A DNA stretch of 33,123 bases from Flavobacteriaceae bacterium (lineage in GTDB: Bacteria > Bacteroidota > Bacteroidia > Flavobacteriales > Flavobacteriaceae). The stretch spans positions 1-33,123 of the forward strand of contig JAGXIE010000020.1 in assembly GCA_024635765.1 (NCBI GenBank). The letters are read 5' to 3'. How positions within the stretch are numbered: the first letter of the stretch is position 1; each line of letters opens with the position of its first letter. Shown piece after piece: positions 33,087 to 33,123 of the stretch. Position numbers and translations under genes: made by a program. A model generated the notes under the pieces. It saw only the letters and a program-made list of their open reading frames with translations, made no database searches and had not been told where the DNA came from.

Positions 33087-33123
33087 AATAGTTACTTGTG
33101 TTTAATTAATATTTAGTAAAAAA

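Overview
The window looks like chromosomal DNA from a marine or aquatic member of the Flavobacteriaceae (Bacteroidota). The DNA is AT-rich. It carries gldF/gldG gliding-motility ABC genes, a type IX secretion (T9SS) C-terminal sorting domain, a TonB-dependent receptor with an N-terminal carboxypeptidase-regulatory-like domain, and promoters that fit the Bacteroidota pattern TTG-N(17-23)-TAnnTTTG. The gene run purC, phoH, SAM hydrolase, antibiotic-biosynthesis monooxygenase, gldF/G, dnaN is, from memory, a familiar flavobacterial neighbourhood.

Layout. 1-1134 (minus): 5' part of dnaK, running off the left edge. 1305-3348 (plus): a collagen-like lipoprotein with a clear terminator, then an Fe-S L-serine dehydratase. 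3533-7942 (plus): a three-gene polysaccharide O-acetylation operon of two SGNH-like proteins and an MBOAT acyltransferase. 8063-10020 (plus): panB and an RluA-type pseudouridine synthase, separated by a small four-helix-bundle (S23/IVS-type) gene lying between inverted arrays of a 9-bp AGAC/GTCT repeat. 10025-10801 (minus): an alpha/beta hydrolase whose lipoprotein signal peptide is out of frame across a nine-A tract. 11228-12445 (plus): an unrecognised secreted helical protein.

12494-17893 (minus): an acetate and amino-acid uptake block, with an AGCS-type carrier, a DUF4212 small subunit, its sodium/solute symporter partner and acetyl-CoA synthetase. The symporter pair would import acetate or a similar small carboxylate and Acs would activate it. 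18028-19176 (plus): a membrane acyltransferase. 19173-21909 (minus): purC, a small outer-membrane beta-barrel and phoH. 22119-27487 (plus): SAM hydrolase, ABM monooxygenase, gldF, a BamE-like small membrane protein, gldG and dnaN. 27611-33086 (minus): a DUF4870 protein, a TonB-dependent receptor, a C-terminal scrap of a PQQ-type sugar dehydrogenase, a LacI-family regulator and a T9SS-secreted two-domain glycan-binding-like protein. The last two look like the edge of a polysaccharide utilisation locus continuing to the right.

Most of the window is ordinary core chromosome. The observations most worth following are the S23/IVS-like element with inverted 9-bp repeat arms, one of which encodes the start of the downstream enzyme; the homopolymer frameshift that hides a lipoprotein signal; a spaced TGNCA/GTC/GACA motif shared upstream of dnaK and an outer-membrane protein gene; the decayed PQQ dehydrogenase beside a TonB receptor; and the BamE-like gene between gldF and gldG. 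All calls come from reading the sequence; no database or structure search was run.
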